16,655 bases of DNA, taken from contig CAAGDZ010000107.1 of assembly GCA_900768735.1 (NCBI GenBank), forward strand, positions 1 through 16,655, in the 5' to 3' direction. Under the pieces are notes generated by a model, which was given only the letters and a program-made list of their open reading frames with translations, searched no databases and was not told the DNA's origin. The position numbers and the translations under genes were made by a program. Shown one piece after another: positions 1-6,977 of this stretch. Numbering within the stretch: the stretch's first letter is position 1; every line of letters begins with the position of its first letter. This stretch comes from Oscillospiraceae bacterium. Lineage in GTDB: Bacteria > Bacillota > Clostridia > Oscillospirales > Ruminococcaceae.

Positions 1-3000
1 CATGGACAGCACGGTGTATGTAAATCACAAGCCCGCCTTTGACTGGAAGTACGGCTATTCTTCATTTGAAGCGGATATAACCGACTTTTTGCAGGACGGT
101 GAAAACGAGATAGAGGTGCTTGTCCGCCACTACAGCCCTAATACCCGTTGGTACTCGGGCGCGGGAATTTTCCGCGATGTTTACCTGATTGAAACCGAGA
201 AAAGCTATTTAAAATCAGATGGCATATATTTTCACACCGATAAGACCGAGGGCGGCTTTGACTGCTATCTCAGTGTTGAGGTTGAAAACCCCGAGGGACT
301 GACCGTCCTGTTCACACTCCAAAAGGGCGAAAATGTGCTGTTTACAAAAGAGCTTGCGGCAAGTGATGTAACAGCGGCAGAATTTCCACTAAGCGATATA
401 CCCGACGAATATATATGGGATATATCCTCGCCCAACCTGCTAACATTATCTGTAAAGCTGTTAAAGGGCGGCGAGATAATCGACACCGCAGAACAGAAGG
501 TGGGTCTGCGCGAAATAGAATACAAACCCGACAGCGGCTTTTACTTAAACGGCAGGCATATAAAGCTCAACGGCGTGTGCCTGCACCACGACCTTGGCTC
601 GCTCGGTGCGGCGTTTAACAAATCGGCGGCAAAGCGGCAGCTGCTTAAAATGCAGGAGATGGGCGCAAACGCGGTGCGTACCTCGCACAACCCGCCCACA
701 AAGGCGTTTATGGAGCTTTGCGACGAGCTTGGTATTTTAGTTGACAGCGAGGCTTTTGATATGTGGGAGCGCCCCAAGACCGAGTATGACTATGCACGGT
801 TTTTTGACGACTGGTACAAAAAGGATGTGGCTTCGTGGATAAGGCGTGACCGCAATCACCCGTCGGTCATCATGTGGAGCGTAGGCAACGAGATATACGA
901 CACCCACGTTTCTCCGCGCGGCTGTGAGGTGGCGAAAATGCTTCACGACGCAGTGAGAGAAAATGACCCGAAAGCAAACGCACCGACCACGATAGGCTCT
1001 AACTATATGCCGTGGGACGGCGCGCAGAACTGCGCAAAGCAGGTTGACCTTGCGGGCTACAACTACCTTGAAAGGCTGTATGAGGAGCACCACAAGAAAT
1101 ACCCCGACTGGCGCATATACGGAAGTGAGACGACCTCGGGCGTAAAGAGCCGCGGCGTGTATCATTTCCCGCGTGAGGCGGCTTTTCTTACCCATGCCGA
1201 CCTGCAATGCTCGTCGCTCGGCAACTGCCGCGCGGGTGCGTCCGCCGAGACCGCACAGCACGTCATAGCGATGAACCGTGACATAGATGTATGTGCGGGT
1301 ATGTTTATCTGGACGGGCGCGGACTATATCGGCGAGCCGTCGCCGTATTCCACCAAAAACGCATATTACGGAAATATCGACACCGCAGGACTTGAAAAGG
1401 ACAGCTTTTACCTTTACAAGGCGGCGTGGACGGACAAACCGGTACTGCACCTTTTCCCGTACTGGGATTTTAACGAGGGTCAGCTTATTGACGTTGTCGC
1501 GTATACAAATCTCAAAGAGGCCGAGCTGTTTGTAAACGGAAAATCCTGCGGCAAAAAGACGCCCGATGAATATACCGTGACATGGCAAATCCCCTACGAA
1601 AAGGGAGAGATAAAGGTAATAGGCACAGCCGAGGACGGCAGTACATTTGAAGATATAAAACGATCGTTTGGCGACAGCGCGCGGCTTGTGCTTTCCTGCG
1701 ACAAGACCGAAATAAATGCCGACGGTGAAGAGATAGCCGCCGTGGTTATTTCGGCTGTGGACAAGGATGGAAACGCGGTAGAAAACGCGCGCGACCGCGT
1801 ACATATAAAGGTAGACGGCGGCAGGCTGGTCGGCTTTGACAACGGCGACAGCACCGACTATGACAGCTATAAATGCACCGCGCGCAGGCTGTTTTCGGGA
1901 AAGGCGGCGGCATATATCGCCGCACCGTTAAGCGAGGGTAAAATAACCGTCACCGCGACTGCAAACGGACTTATTCCCGCCGAGATAGTAATAAATGCGG
2001 TAAAATCCGACATTCGTGACGGTATAAGCACCCTTGAAAACATAACGGATGAAGTAATAAACGATGAAATACCGCTGAGAAAAATCGAGCTTGCACGAAG
2101 CACAGGCGCGGTGCTTTCTCCCGATAACAACAACTGCGTTCTGACAGCAAAGCTCTGCCCCGAAAGCACAAGCTACCGCGAGCTTTTGTGGAGCGTGGTG
2201 ACAAACAGCGGAATAGAGACGAATATCGCTTCTGTATCTCCGTCAGAGGACGGACTGTCGGCAAAGCTGTGTGCAAGCGGTGACGGCGAGTTTCGTCTGC
2301 GTTGCTGTTCGATGGGCGGCAGGACGCAGCCCGAGGTTATCTCCGAGCTTGAGTTTACCGCGGAGGGCTTCGGTCAGGCGTGTATCTGCCCGTATGAGTT
2401 TTTACCTGCCTGCCTTTACAACGACAGCAATTCTCTGCTTGACGAGGTGCAAAAGGGCGGTGTAAACATAAAACCCGACAACAATATTGTCGGCTTTACC
2501 AAGACAGATTTCGGCAAGTACGGCACGGACGAATTTCTGATAAGGGTGATAAACTGGCACAGCGACGCACCGTTTAACTTCCGTCTGTGGCTCGGAAGGC
2601 CGCACAGCGACGGCTCAAAAATGCTCGGCGACTTTACCTATCAGGCAGATTTTGAGTGGCAAACCTATAAGGACAATCACTATAAATTAAATGAGCGGAT
2701 ATGCGGACTTCAGGATTTGTACTTTGAGTTTGACAAAAACGATTTGCGTGTTGACTTCGGCGGCTTTGTATTCACCCCGAAGATAAAGGCGTACGAAAAG
2801 ATAAACGCCGCTGACAACGATTTACTGCACGGCGACACCTTTGAAATAGTCGGCGTCGGGGTACATAAAATCGGCAACAACGTATTTATGGACTACGACG
2901 GCATGGACTTTTCAAAGGGTACGGCATCTATCACCGTGACCGGCAGGACGCGCCACGACAACGACTCGGTACACGTTCATTTTGTAACCGAAAACGGCAT

Positions 3001-3160
3001 AGCCGCAGAGGAAATCATAGAGTTCCCCTACAGCGAGGAATTTATCTCGATTACGCACAAGCTTCCGGATATAAGGGGAAAAGGCACGGTTAAGTTTATT
3101 TTCCTGCCGGGGTGCGACTTTGATTTTGAAAGCTTTGAGATAAGCCCTATTGATAACTGA
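1..3160 (+). CDS. GH2 family beta-galactosidase-type glycoside hydrolase, 5' truncated
   Basis: Secreted or cytoplasmic exo-acting enzyme that would remove terminal beta-linked sugars (beta-galactosidase or beta-glucuronidase class); exact substrate is not readable. The frame is open at the left edge, so the ATG at position 2 is internal and roughly the first 60-70 residues are missing. Visible residues (counted from that Met): end of the N-terminal sugar-binding sandwich (1-66, with the typical WYSGAGIFRDVYL), an Ig-like sandwich (67-168), a TIM barrel (170-470) with acid/base E297 in SVGNEIYD and nucleophile E376 in YGSETTS, 79 residues apart as in GH2 enzymes. Then a DUF4982-like module (487-550), bacterial Ig-like modules (about 560-690 and 694-790), and two CBM6-like beta-sandwiches (about 805-925 and 935-1050). 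The long C-terminal tail is larger than in a minimal GH2. Family assignment is firm; the tail modules are inferred from sequence pattern. Signal peptide status is unknown because the start lies outside. Confidence 0.93.
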   Translation, partial: MDSTVYVNHKPAFDWKYGYSSFEADITDFLQDGENEIEVLVRHYSPNTRWYSGAGIFRDVYLIETEKSYLKSDGIYFHTDKTEGGFDCYLSVEVENPEGLTVLFTLQKGENVLFTKELAASDVTAAEFPLSDIPDEYIWDISSPNLLTLSVKLLKGGEIIDTAEQKVGLREIEYKPDSGFYLNGRHIKLNGVCLHHDLGSLGAAFNKSAAKRQLLKMQEMGANAVRTSHNPPTKAFMELCDELGILVDSEAFDMWERPKTEYDYARFFDDWYKKDVASWIRRDRNHPSVIMWSVGNEIYDTHVSPRGCEVAKMLHDAVRENDPKANAPTTIGSNYMPWDGAQNCAKQVDLAGYNYLERLYEEHHKKYPDWRIYGSETTSGVKSRGVYHFPREAAFLTHADLQCSSLGNCRAGASAETAQHVIAMNRDIDVCAGMFIWTGADYIGEPSPYSTKNAYYGNIDTAGLEKDSFYLYKAAWTDKPVLHLFPYWDFNEGQLIDVVAYTNLKEAELFVNGKSCGKKTPDEYTVTWQIPYEKGEIKVIGTAEDGSTFEDIKRSFGDSARLVLSCDKTEINADGEEIAAVVISAVDKDGNAVENARDRVHIKVDGGRLVGFDNGDSTDYDSYKCTARRLFSGKAAAYIAAPLSEGKITVTATANGLIPAEIVINAVKSDIRDGISTLENITDEVINDEIPLRKIELARSTGAVLSPDNNNCVLTAKLCPESTSYRELLWSVVTNSGIETNIASVSPSEDGLSAKLCASGDGEFRLRCCSMGGRTQPEVISELEFTAEGFGQACICPYEFLPACLYNDSNSLLDEVQKGGVNIKPDNNIVGFTKTDFGKYGTDEFLIRVINWHSDAPFNFRLWLGRPHSDGSKMLGDFTYQADFEWQTYKDNHYKLNERICGLQDLYFEFDKNDLRVDFGGFVFTPKIKAYEKINAADNDLLHGDTFEIVGVGVHKIGNNVFMDYDGMDFSKGTASITVTGRTRHDNDSVHVHFVTENGIAAEEIIEFPYSEEFISITHKLPDIRGKGTVKFIFLPGCDFDFESFEISPIDN

Positions 3161-3172
3161 CGGGTAGTGATA

Positions 3173-3211
3173 ACAGAGCGGAAACAATCCGTTTCCGCTC
3201 TGTATTATTTT
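3173..3211 (+). terminator. Intrinsic terminator after GH2 gene
   Basis: A perfect 13-bp stem (ACAGAGCGGAAAC at 3173-3185, complement at 3191-3203) with a 5-base loop is followed by ATTATTTT. It lies 12 bases after the GH2 stop codon. Its T-rich tail runs straight into the Shine-Dalgarno of the next gene, so it could also act as an attenuator for that gene. Confidence 0.88.
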
Positions 3212-3227
3212 GGAAAGGAAGATTGTT

Positions 3228-3719
3228 ATGGAATTATGGGACGGTTATTGCGAGGACGGGACAAAAGCAGGCGTTGATATAGTCCGCGGAGGAAAATTTC
3301 CGAAAGGGCTTTATCACATAGTCGCGGATATTATAGTTCGCCATACCGACGGCACTTTTCTTGTAATGCTTCGCGATTTTAACAAAGATGTACTGCCGGG
3401 CAAGTGGCAGGTCGGAGCGGGCGGCTCGGTGCTGAAAAACGAAACCGCCCTTGACGTAGCGCTCCGCGAGCTGTATGAAGAAACGGGAATAAGGACAGAA
3501 AAGCTCACTCCGATATACAGAGAAACAAAGGTGTACGAAACCGGCGTAGGCGCGATATATGAGGGATTTTTGTTCATTACGGACATGGACAAGAGCGAGG
3601 TTACTTTACAAGTGGGCGAGACAATAGACTTCCGCTGGATTGACCCAGACGAGCTTGAACGCGGAGATTATTGCTCACAAAGGGCAAAACAGGCAGCCTT
3701 AAAAATTGCGGGAAGATAA
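3228..3719 (+). CDS. Nudix hydrolase
   Basis: Hydrolase of nucleoside diphosphates linked to another moiety, or a related pyrophosphate substrate; cytoplasmic. The protein is 163 residues from the ATG at 3228, chosen because GGAAAGGA lies 8 bases upstream (3212-3219); an in-frame TTG at 3210 has no ribosome binding site and falls in the terminator tail. A complete Nudix box is present at residues 66-88: G66, five residues, E72, seven residues, R80-E81-L, then E84-E85-T-G87-I. The N-terminal WDGY...GKFPKGLYH segment and the LPGKWQ motif before the box resemble the Nudix subgroup related to isopentenyl-diphosphate isomerase/YfcD-like proteins, but the substrate cannot be told. No promoter is obvious between the upstream terminator and the start; expression may come from read-through or from a weak promoter inside the GH2 3' end. 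A 76-base gap separates it from the sigma factor gene. Confidence 0.93.
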   Translation: MELWDGYCEDGTKAGVDIVRGGKFPKGLYHIVADIIVRHTDGTFLVMLRDFNKDVLPGKWQVGAGGSVLKNETALDVALRELYEETGIRTEKLTPIYRETKVYETGVGAIYEGFLFITDMDKSEVTLQVGETIDFRWIDPDELERGDYCSQRAKQAALKIAGR

Positions 3720-3730
3720 TCGTTTTTATT

Positions 3731-3759
3731 TGTGACAATTAAGCCATAAACGTCGTCTT
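3731..3759 (+). promoter_or_regulatory. Candidate ECF-type promoter of the sigma operon
   Basis: GTGACA (3732-3737) and CGTCTT (3754-3759) are 16 bases apart. ECF sigma factors of Firmicutes often use an AAC/GACA-type -35 element and a CGTC-type -10 element at this spacing, and often transcribe their own operon. Position, 37 bases before the start codon, fits. No good sigma-A promoter is seen in this gap. This is inference from pattern only. Confidence 0.45.
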
Positions 3760-3795
3760 TATTTATGAACCCGGGAATCGGCAAAGGAGGTCTAC

Positions 3796-4356
3796 ATGGA
3801 TATATCCGACAACAAAATAATAAATATGTTCTTCGCGCGCTCCGAGCGGGCGATAGCTGCACTTTCCGACAAATACGGCAAACTGTGCCTTGCTATTTCC
3901 GATAACCTGCTGAACAGCCGTGAGGACGCCGAAGAATGTACAAACGACGCATACCTAAAGGTCTGGAATACCATACCGCCCGAAAAGCCCGACAGCCTGC
4001 GAGCATACCTTTGCAGGATAGTGCGAAATACGGCGCTTGACAAGCTTAAATACCGCACCCGCAAAAAGCGGAGCGGAAACGCGGACGCTCTGTTATCCGA
4101 GCTTGACGAGTGCATACCCGCCCCCGACAGCACCGAGCTTTCTGCCGACGATACGGCGGTAAAATCGGTAACGGATTTTCTGAAAGCGCAGAACAGGCAG
4201 TCGCAGGTGCTTTTTATTCGGAGATATTTTTACTGTGAGAGCATAGCAAGCCTTGCAAAGCGCTTTTGCATAAGCGAAAGCAACGTAACCACCACGCTGT
4301 GCCGCATGAGGAAGAAGCTTCGCGACAAGCTCCAAAAGGACGGTATTTGTATCTGA
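3796..4356 (+). CDS. ECF-family RNA polymerase sigma factor
   Basis: Alternative sigma factor that would direct RNA polymerase to a small regulon in response to an envelope or extracellular signal. The 186-residue protein has the two-domain ECF layout: region 2 at about residues 20-92 (DAEECTNDAYLKVWN, then a basic RNTALDKLKYRTRKKR segment typical of -10 recognition) and region 4 at about 124-180 with a helix-turn-helix (ESIASLAKRFCISESNVTT). No extra N- or C-terminal domain. A near-perfect Shine-Dalgarno AAAGGAGG (3783-3790) is 5 bases from the ATG. The next gene begins 22 bases downstream and encodes a single-span membrane protein of anti-sigma type, so the sigma factor is probably held inactive at the membrane. 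Likely autoregulated from the CGTC-type promoter just upstream. The regulon cannot be seen; no second clear copy of the promoter motif was found in this window. Confidence 0.94.
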   Translation: MDISDNKIINMFFARSERAIAALSDKYGKLCLAISDNLLNSREDAEECTNDAYLKVWNTIPPEKPDSLRAYLCRIVRNTALDKLKYRTRKKRSGNADALLSELDECIPAPDSTELSADDTAVKSVTDFLKAQNRQSQVLFIRRYFYCESIASLAKRFCISESNVTTTLCRMRKKLRDKLQKDGICI

Positions 4357-4378
4357 CCCCTTGCGAAAGGAGATTTTT

Positions 4379-5521
4379 ATGGCTGATAAGAAAAACGAAC
4401 GATTATTTGAGATAATCGGCAGGCTCCCCGACGATATGACCGAGCTTGCCGAAAGCACCGACACAAAAGAAAAATACCGCGAGCTTAAAAAGCCGTGGTA
4501 CAAAAAGCCGGAGCTGTGGACTGCGGCGGCGGCCTGCCTGTGCTTTGGCGTGGCGGCGGGCGTGCTGTTTACTGCGGCGCAGAGCAAATACCCGACGGTA
4601 TTCATGGGTGCGAGCGGTACAGATATTTATCTGCATTCAAGCTCGGAAACAACCGCACGCATTCCCAGATGGGACGAGATGAAGATAAACGAGCAGTACG
4701 GCGAGCTTAAATTCGGCGGGAATACCTACAGCACCTGTTCTACAGCCTTCGAGCCTGACGGCGGATTTCCGGATATAGGTGAAAAGCTCGGAGAAGCTAC
4801 GCTTTACGGCTATGACATTTACGATGACAGAAGCTATGAGATAAGCGCAGAGGTCTATAAAATAGAAAATCTGTCCGACAGCTTTGCGGTTGCGGTGAAG
4901 TTTGAGGGTGAAAGCGGATATTACGGCTATCAGCGCTTTGACTATGCGCCGAAAACCCTCGGCGAGTTTATATCCGACGCAAACCTGCGCGAAAACCTGA
5001 GCTTTAATCATATAAGCTATGAGGATTATACCGACTTCTGGGGTCAAAAGCACACCGTTCGGTTTTCCGCCCCCGACGGCGAAAAGGTATGGGAGCTGTT
5101 ATTATCCGATGAAAGCGCGCCCGCATTACTCGACTATAGAGAAAACCCCGAAGCCGACAACTTTAACGATAAGGATATTATGACAATAAGCATAGATGTA
5201 AAAATGCCGCAGTATAACAATATCGCGCTGACTATTACCAAACAGGGATATTTAAGGACTAATATCCTGTCAAACGGCAAGGCGTTTTATATAGGAAAAG
5301 ACAAAACGCAGGCGTTTGTAAAATATGTGACCGATAATCTTGAAGGCTATATCGTAGAATACCCCGACCCCGAAGAACAGCCTCAGGAGGAAAACAAAGC
5401 CGACAGCGGCGAGTCGTATATCGTCACCTATGATAAAAACGGAGAGTCGCGGATTTCTGCCGATAGCGTAACGCAGACCGGCGGTACAGAGGGTGGCACC
5501 GAATCCGAAGCAGCAGAATAA
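4379..5521 (+). CDS. Single-span membrane anti-sigma factor-like protein
   Basis: A 380-residue protein that probably binds the upstream sigma factor through its cytoplasmic N-terminus and senses a signal outside the cell. Start: ATG 4379 with GAAAGGAGA just upstream (4365-4373); an in-frame TTG at 4361 has no ribosome binding site. Residues 1-46 form an acidic-basic cytoplasmic segment (LFEIIGRLPDDMTELAE), a pattern common at the N-terminus of anti-sigma proteins beside Clostridia ECF genes. One membrane segment spans about 47-67 (LWTAAAACLCFGVAAGVLF). Residues 68-340 are an extracytoplasmic domain rich in Tyr, Asp and Glu that I do not recognise, with no zinc-binding HxxxCxxC (ZAS) motif. 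The last about 45 residues are low-complexity, rich in Glu, Gly, Ser and Thr. The role is inferred mainly from gene order and topology. Confidence 0.8.
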   Translation: MADKKNERLFEIIGRLPDDMTELAESTDTKEKYRELKKPWYKKPELWTAAAACLCFGVAAGVLFTAAQSKYPTVFMGASGTDIYLHSSSETTARIPRWDEMKINEQYGELKFGGNTYSTCSTAFEPDGGFPDIGEKLGEATLYGYDIYDDRSYEISAEVYKIENLSDSFAVAVKFEGESGYYGYQRFDYAPKTLGEFISDANLRENLSFNHISYEDYTDFWGQKHTVRFSAPDGEKVWELLLSDESAPALLDYRENPEADNFNDKDIMTISIDVKMPQYNNIALTITKQGYLRTNILSNGKAFYIGKDKTQAFVKYVTDNLEGYIVEYPDPEEQPQEENKADSGESYIVTYDKNGESRISADSVTQTGGTEGGTESEAAE

Positions 5522-5539
5522 AAGGAGATGGTCATAAGC

Positions 5540-5839
5540 ATGAAAAGACTTATTGCACTTGCGGCGGCTGTCATACTGCTGATTGCGGGCTGTTCTTCGC
5601 AAAAAGCATACACCTTTTACGGTACTGTGTCCGCAACAGGCGGCAGCAGTATCGTGATAGATGTGGATAAGGACAAATCCGAGGGTGTGTACGCCTCCTG
5701 TGACAAGATTTCTTTATCCACCGGTAAAAGCTTTAACAAGGGCGACCGCGTAAAGGTCACGACCGACAGCGACTTTATTCTTACCACCTACCCCGCTATG
5801 CTGACGGGAGAATATACGGTTGAAAAGGCAGAGGGATAA
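5540..5839 (+). CDS. Small OB-fold-like lipoprotein of the sigma operon
   Basis: A 99-residue predicted lipoprotein. The start is taken at ATG 5540 because AAGGAGAT (5522-5529) is 10 bases upstream; the earlier in-frame ATG at 5528 lies inside that ribosome binding site. Residues 1-18 are a signal peptide ending in a lipobox (LLIAGC, lipidated Cys18). The mature part (YGTVSATGGSSIVIDVD...SFNKGDRVKVTTDSDFILTTYPAMLTGEYTVEK) has the alternating strands and the KGDRVKV turn of small OB-fold proteins such as those grouped as DUF3221-like. It starts 18 bases after the anti-sigma stop codon, so it is co-transcribed. A role as an accessory sensor or as a target of the stress response is possible; no enzymatic motif is visible. 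A terminator follows 30 bases after its stop. Confidence 0.82.
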   Translation: MKRLIALAAAVILLIAGCSSQKAYTFYGTVSATGGSSIVIDVDKDKSEGVYASCDKISLSTGKSFNKGDRVKVTTDSDFILTTYPAMLTGEYTVEKAEG

Positions 5840-5857
5840 GGGTATACGCAACTTGAT

Positions 5858-5906
5858 AAAAAAACAACACAGCAGCTTACATTTGCAAGCTGCTGCGTTT
5901 ATTTTC
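5858..5906. terminator. Bidirectional intrinsic terminator between convergent genes
   Basis: A 9-bp stem CAGCAGCTT (5870-5878) / AAGCTGCTG (5887-5895) with an 8-base loop. A run of seven A (5858-5864) on the left gives a T-run on the minus strand, and GTTTATTTTC on the right serves the plus strand. It closes the sigma operon and sits 3 bases beyond the stop codon of the convergent glycosyltransferase gene. Confidence 0.82.
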
Positions 5907-6735
5907 TGAGTACCTTTTTATACAAAAAGCCTGTGACAAAGCTCGGTGTTATAAACAATAAAATCTGCCCCATACACGGAATCAGAAAATCCAAAAAGCT
6001 TGAAAAACCCATTTTATGAATTTTCTTTCTGACAGCTATAAAGCTCTTTGTATTTATAAAATTGCGGCGGCGGGTGAGGTTGTCGGGGTTTACGCGATAT
6101 TTAACAAGTACCTCGGGCAGATTTGCCGACTTAACTCCGCCGATAAGCAAGCGTACCACAAAATCGTAGTCCTCACATCTTACCAGCTCTTCGGAATATC
6201 CACCGATTTTTTTTGCTTCAGATTTTTTATAAACAATAGTCTGATTATTGAACGGAGACCGTCTGCGGGCAAATTTTCTTATTTCCGCGTCATCGACAGG
6301 CGGCTTTCTTATAGCTATACCTTCGCCGTTTTCGCTATTGAACTCCTCTATATAGCTTCCGAGGATCCCTACTTCGGGGTGACCGGCAAGATAAGTCATC
6401 TGCTTTTCCGCTCTGCAAGGCAGACAAATATCATCGGAATCCATTTTCATTATATATTCGTTTTTACATACATCAAGACCCATGTTTGCGGCATGAGCAG
6501 TACCCATTGGCTCCGACAGCCGTACAATATTCAGTCTGCCGCCGAGCCTTTTTGAATACTCGTCAATAACAGCGTCAAGCTCATCTGTAAGCTCACCGTC
6601 GCAGACAAGTACAAGCTCGTCCGGCTTTACCGTCTGGGAGAAAATGCTTTCAAGGCTCTGCCTGAAAAATTCGGGAACCTCTCCCTTATATACCGACATC
6701 AGGACGCTGTACGGCTGTAATATTAAATTTTCCAT
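5899..6735 (-). CDS. Family 2 glycosyltransferase (AmsE-like)
   Basis: Transfers a sugar from a nucleotide-sugar to an acceptor, probably in surface polysaccharide or glycoconjugate synthesis. Start chosen at 6735 (278 residues, MENLILQPYSVLMSVYKGE) because AAAGGA lies 12 bases upstream; the in-frame ATG at 6756 would add seven residues but has no ribosome binding site. GT-A fold features: PYSVLMSVYKGE N-terminal strand (8-19), IFSQTVKPDELVLVCDG (31-47), MGTAHAANMGLD (78-89), the metal-binding DSDD at 99-102, and ED at 188-189 as likely catalytic base region. Residues 250-272 are hydrophobic, suggesting membrane association at the C-terminus. The gene stands alone with its own consensus promoter and a terminator; no other polysaccharide-synthesis genes are adjacent, so acceptor and sugar are unknown. 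Confidence 0.92.
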   Translation of the reverse strand: MENLILQPYSVLMSVYKGEVPEFFRQSLESIFSQTVKPDELVLVCDGELTDELDAVIDEYSKRLGGRLNIVRLSEPMGTAHAANMGLDVCKNEYIMKMDSDDICLPCRAEKQMTYLAGHPEVGILGSYIEEFNSENGEGIAIRKPPVDDAEIRKFARRRSPFNNQTIVYKKSEAKKIGGYSEELVRCEDYDFVVRLLIGGVKSANLPEVLVKYRVNPDNLTRRRNFINTKSFIAVRKKIHKMGFSSFLDFLIPCMGQILLFITPSFVTGFLYKKVLRK

Positions 6736-6834
6736 ACCGTTCTGTTGTCCTTTCATCTTATGAAAACATACATCAAAGCGCAGATTTATTGCGGTTTTTG
6801 CAAGCTATACATGGTTTTCACGTAAATATGAATA

Positions 6835-6863
6835 AGTATAACACATTAAAAACCGATTGTCAA
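6835..6863 (-). promoter_or_regulatory. Sigma-A promoter for the glycosyltransferase
   Basis: On the minus strand, -35 TTGACA (6858-6863) and -10 TATACT (6835-6840) are separated by exactly 17 bases. A start near 6828 would give a leader of about 90 bases before the chosen ATG. Confidence 0.85.
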
Positions 6864-6942
6864 CCGGAATAAAACGATTTCACGACTTGTCGGAAATCTG
6901 TAGATAAACACAATACAGCCTAAACCGGCTTTGATTTACTGC

Positions 6943-6976
6943 AAAATCACCGCGGCTGACCACCGCGGCGATTTTT
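6943..6976 (-). terminator. Probable terminator after the SBP gene
   Basis: Arms AAAATC-A-CCGCGG (6943-6955) and CCGCGG-C-GATTTT (6963-6975) pair with one A/C mismatch around a 7-base loop. It begins 2 bases after the stop codon on the minus strand and ends in TTTT. The T-tract is short, so efficiency may be moderate. Confidence 0.65.
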
Positions 6977-6977
6977 A

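Noticed and set aside
737..1804. A 355-codon open frame on the minus strand inside the GH2 gene
   Set aside because: It is fully antisense to a clear GH2 catalytic region, has skewed Arg/Val/Tyr composition, and shows no ribosome binding site or known motif; it is a shadow of the GC-rich third-position bias.
3210..3227. TTG start for the Nudix gene, six codons upstream of the chosen ATG
   Set aside because: No ribosome binding site precedes it and it lies in the terminator tail; the ATG at 3228 has a well-spaced GGAAAGGA.
5528..5539. Earlier ATG for the small lipoprotein
   Set aside because: It overlaps the Shine-Dalgarno sequence; starting at 5540 gives a normal ribosome spacing and a standard lipoprotein signal peptide.
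6016..6555. A 179-codon plus-strand open frame inside the glycosyltransferase gene
   Set aside because: It is antisense to a well-supported GT2 gene and has no recognisable motif.
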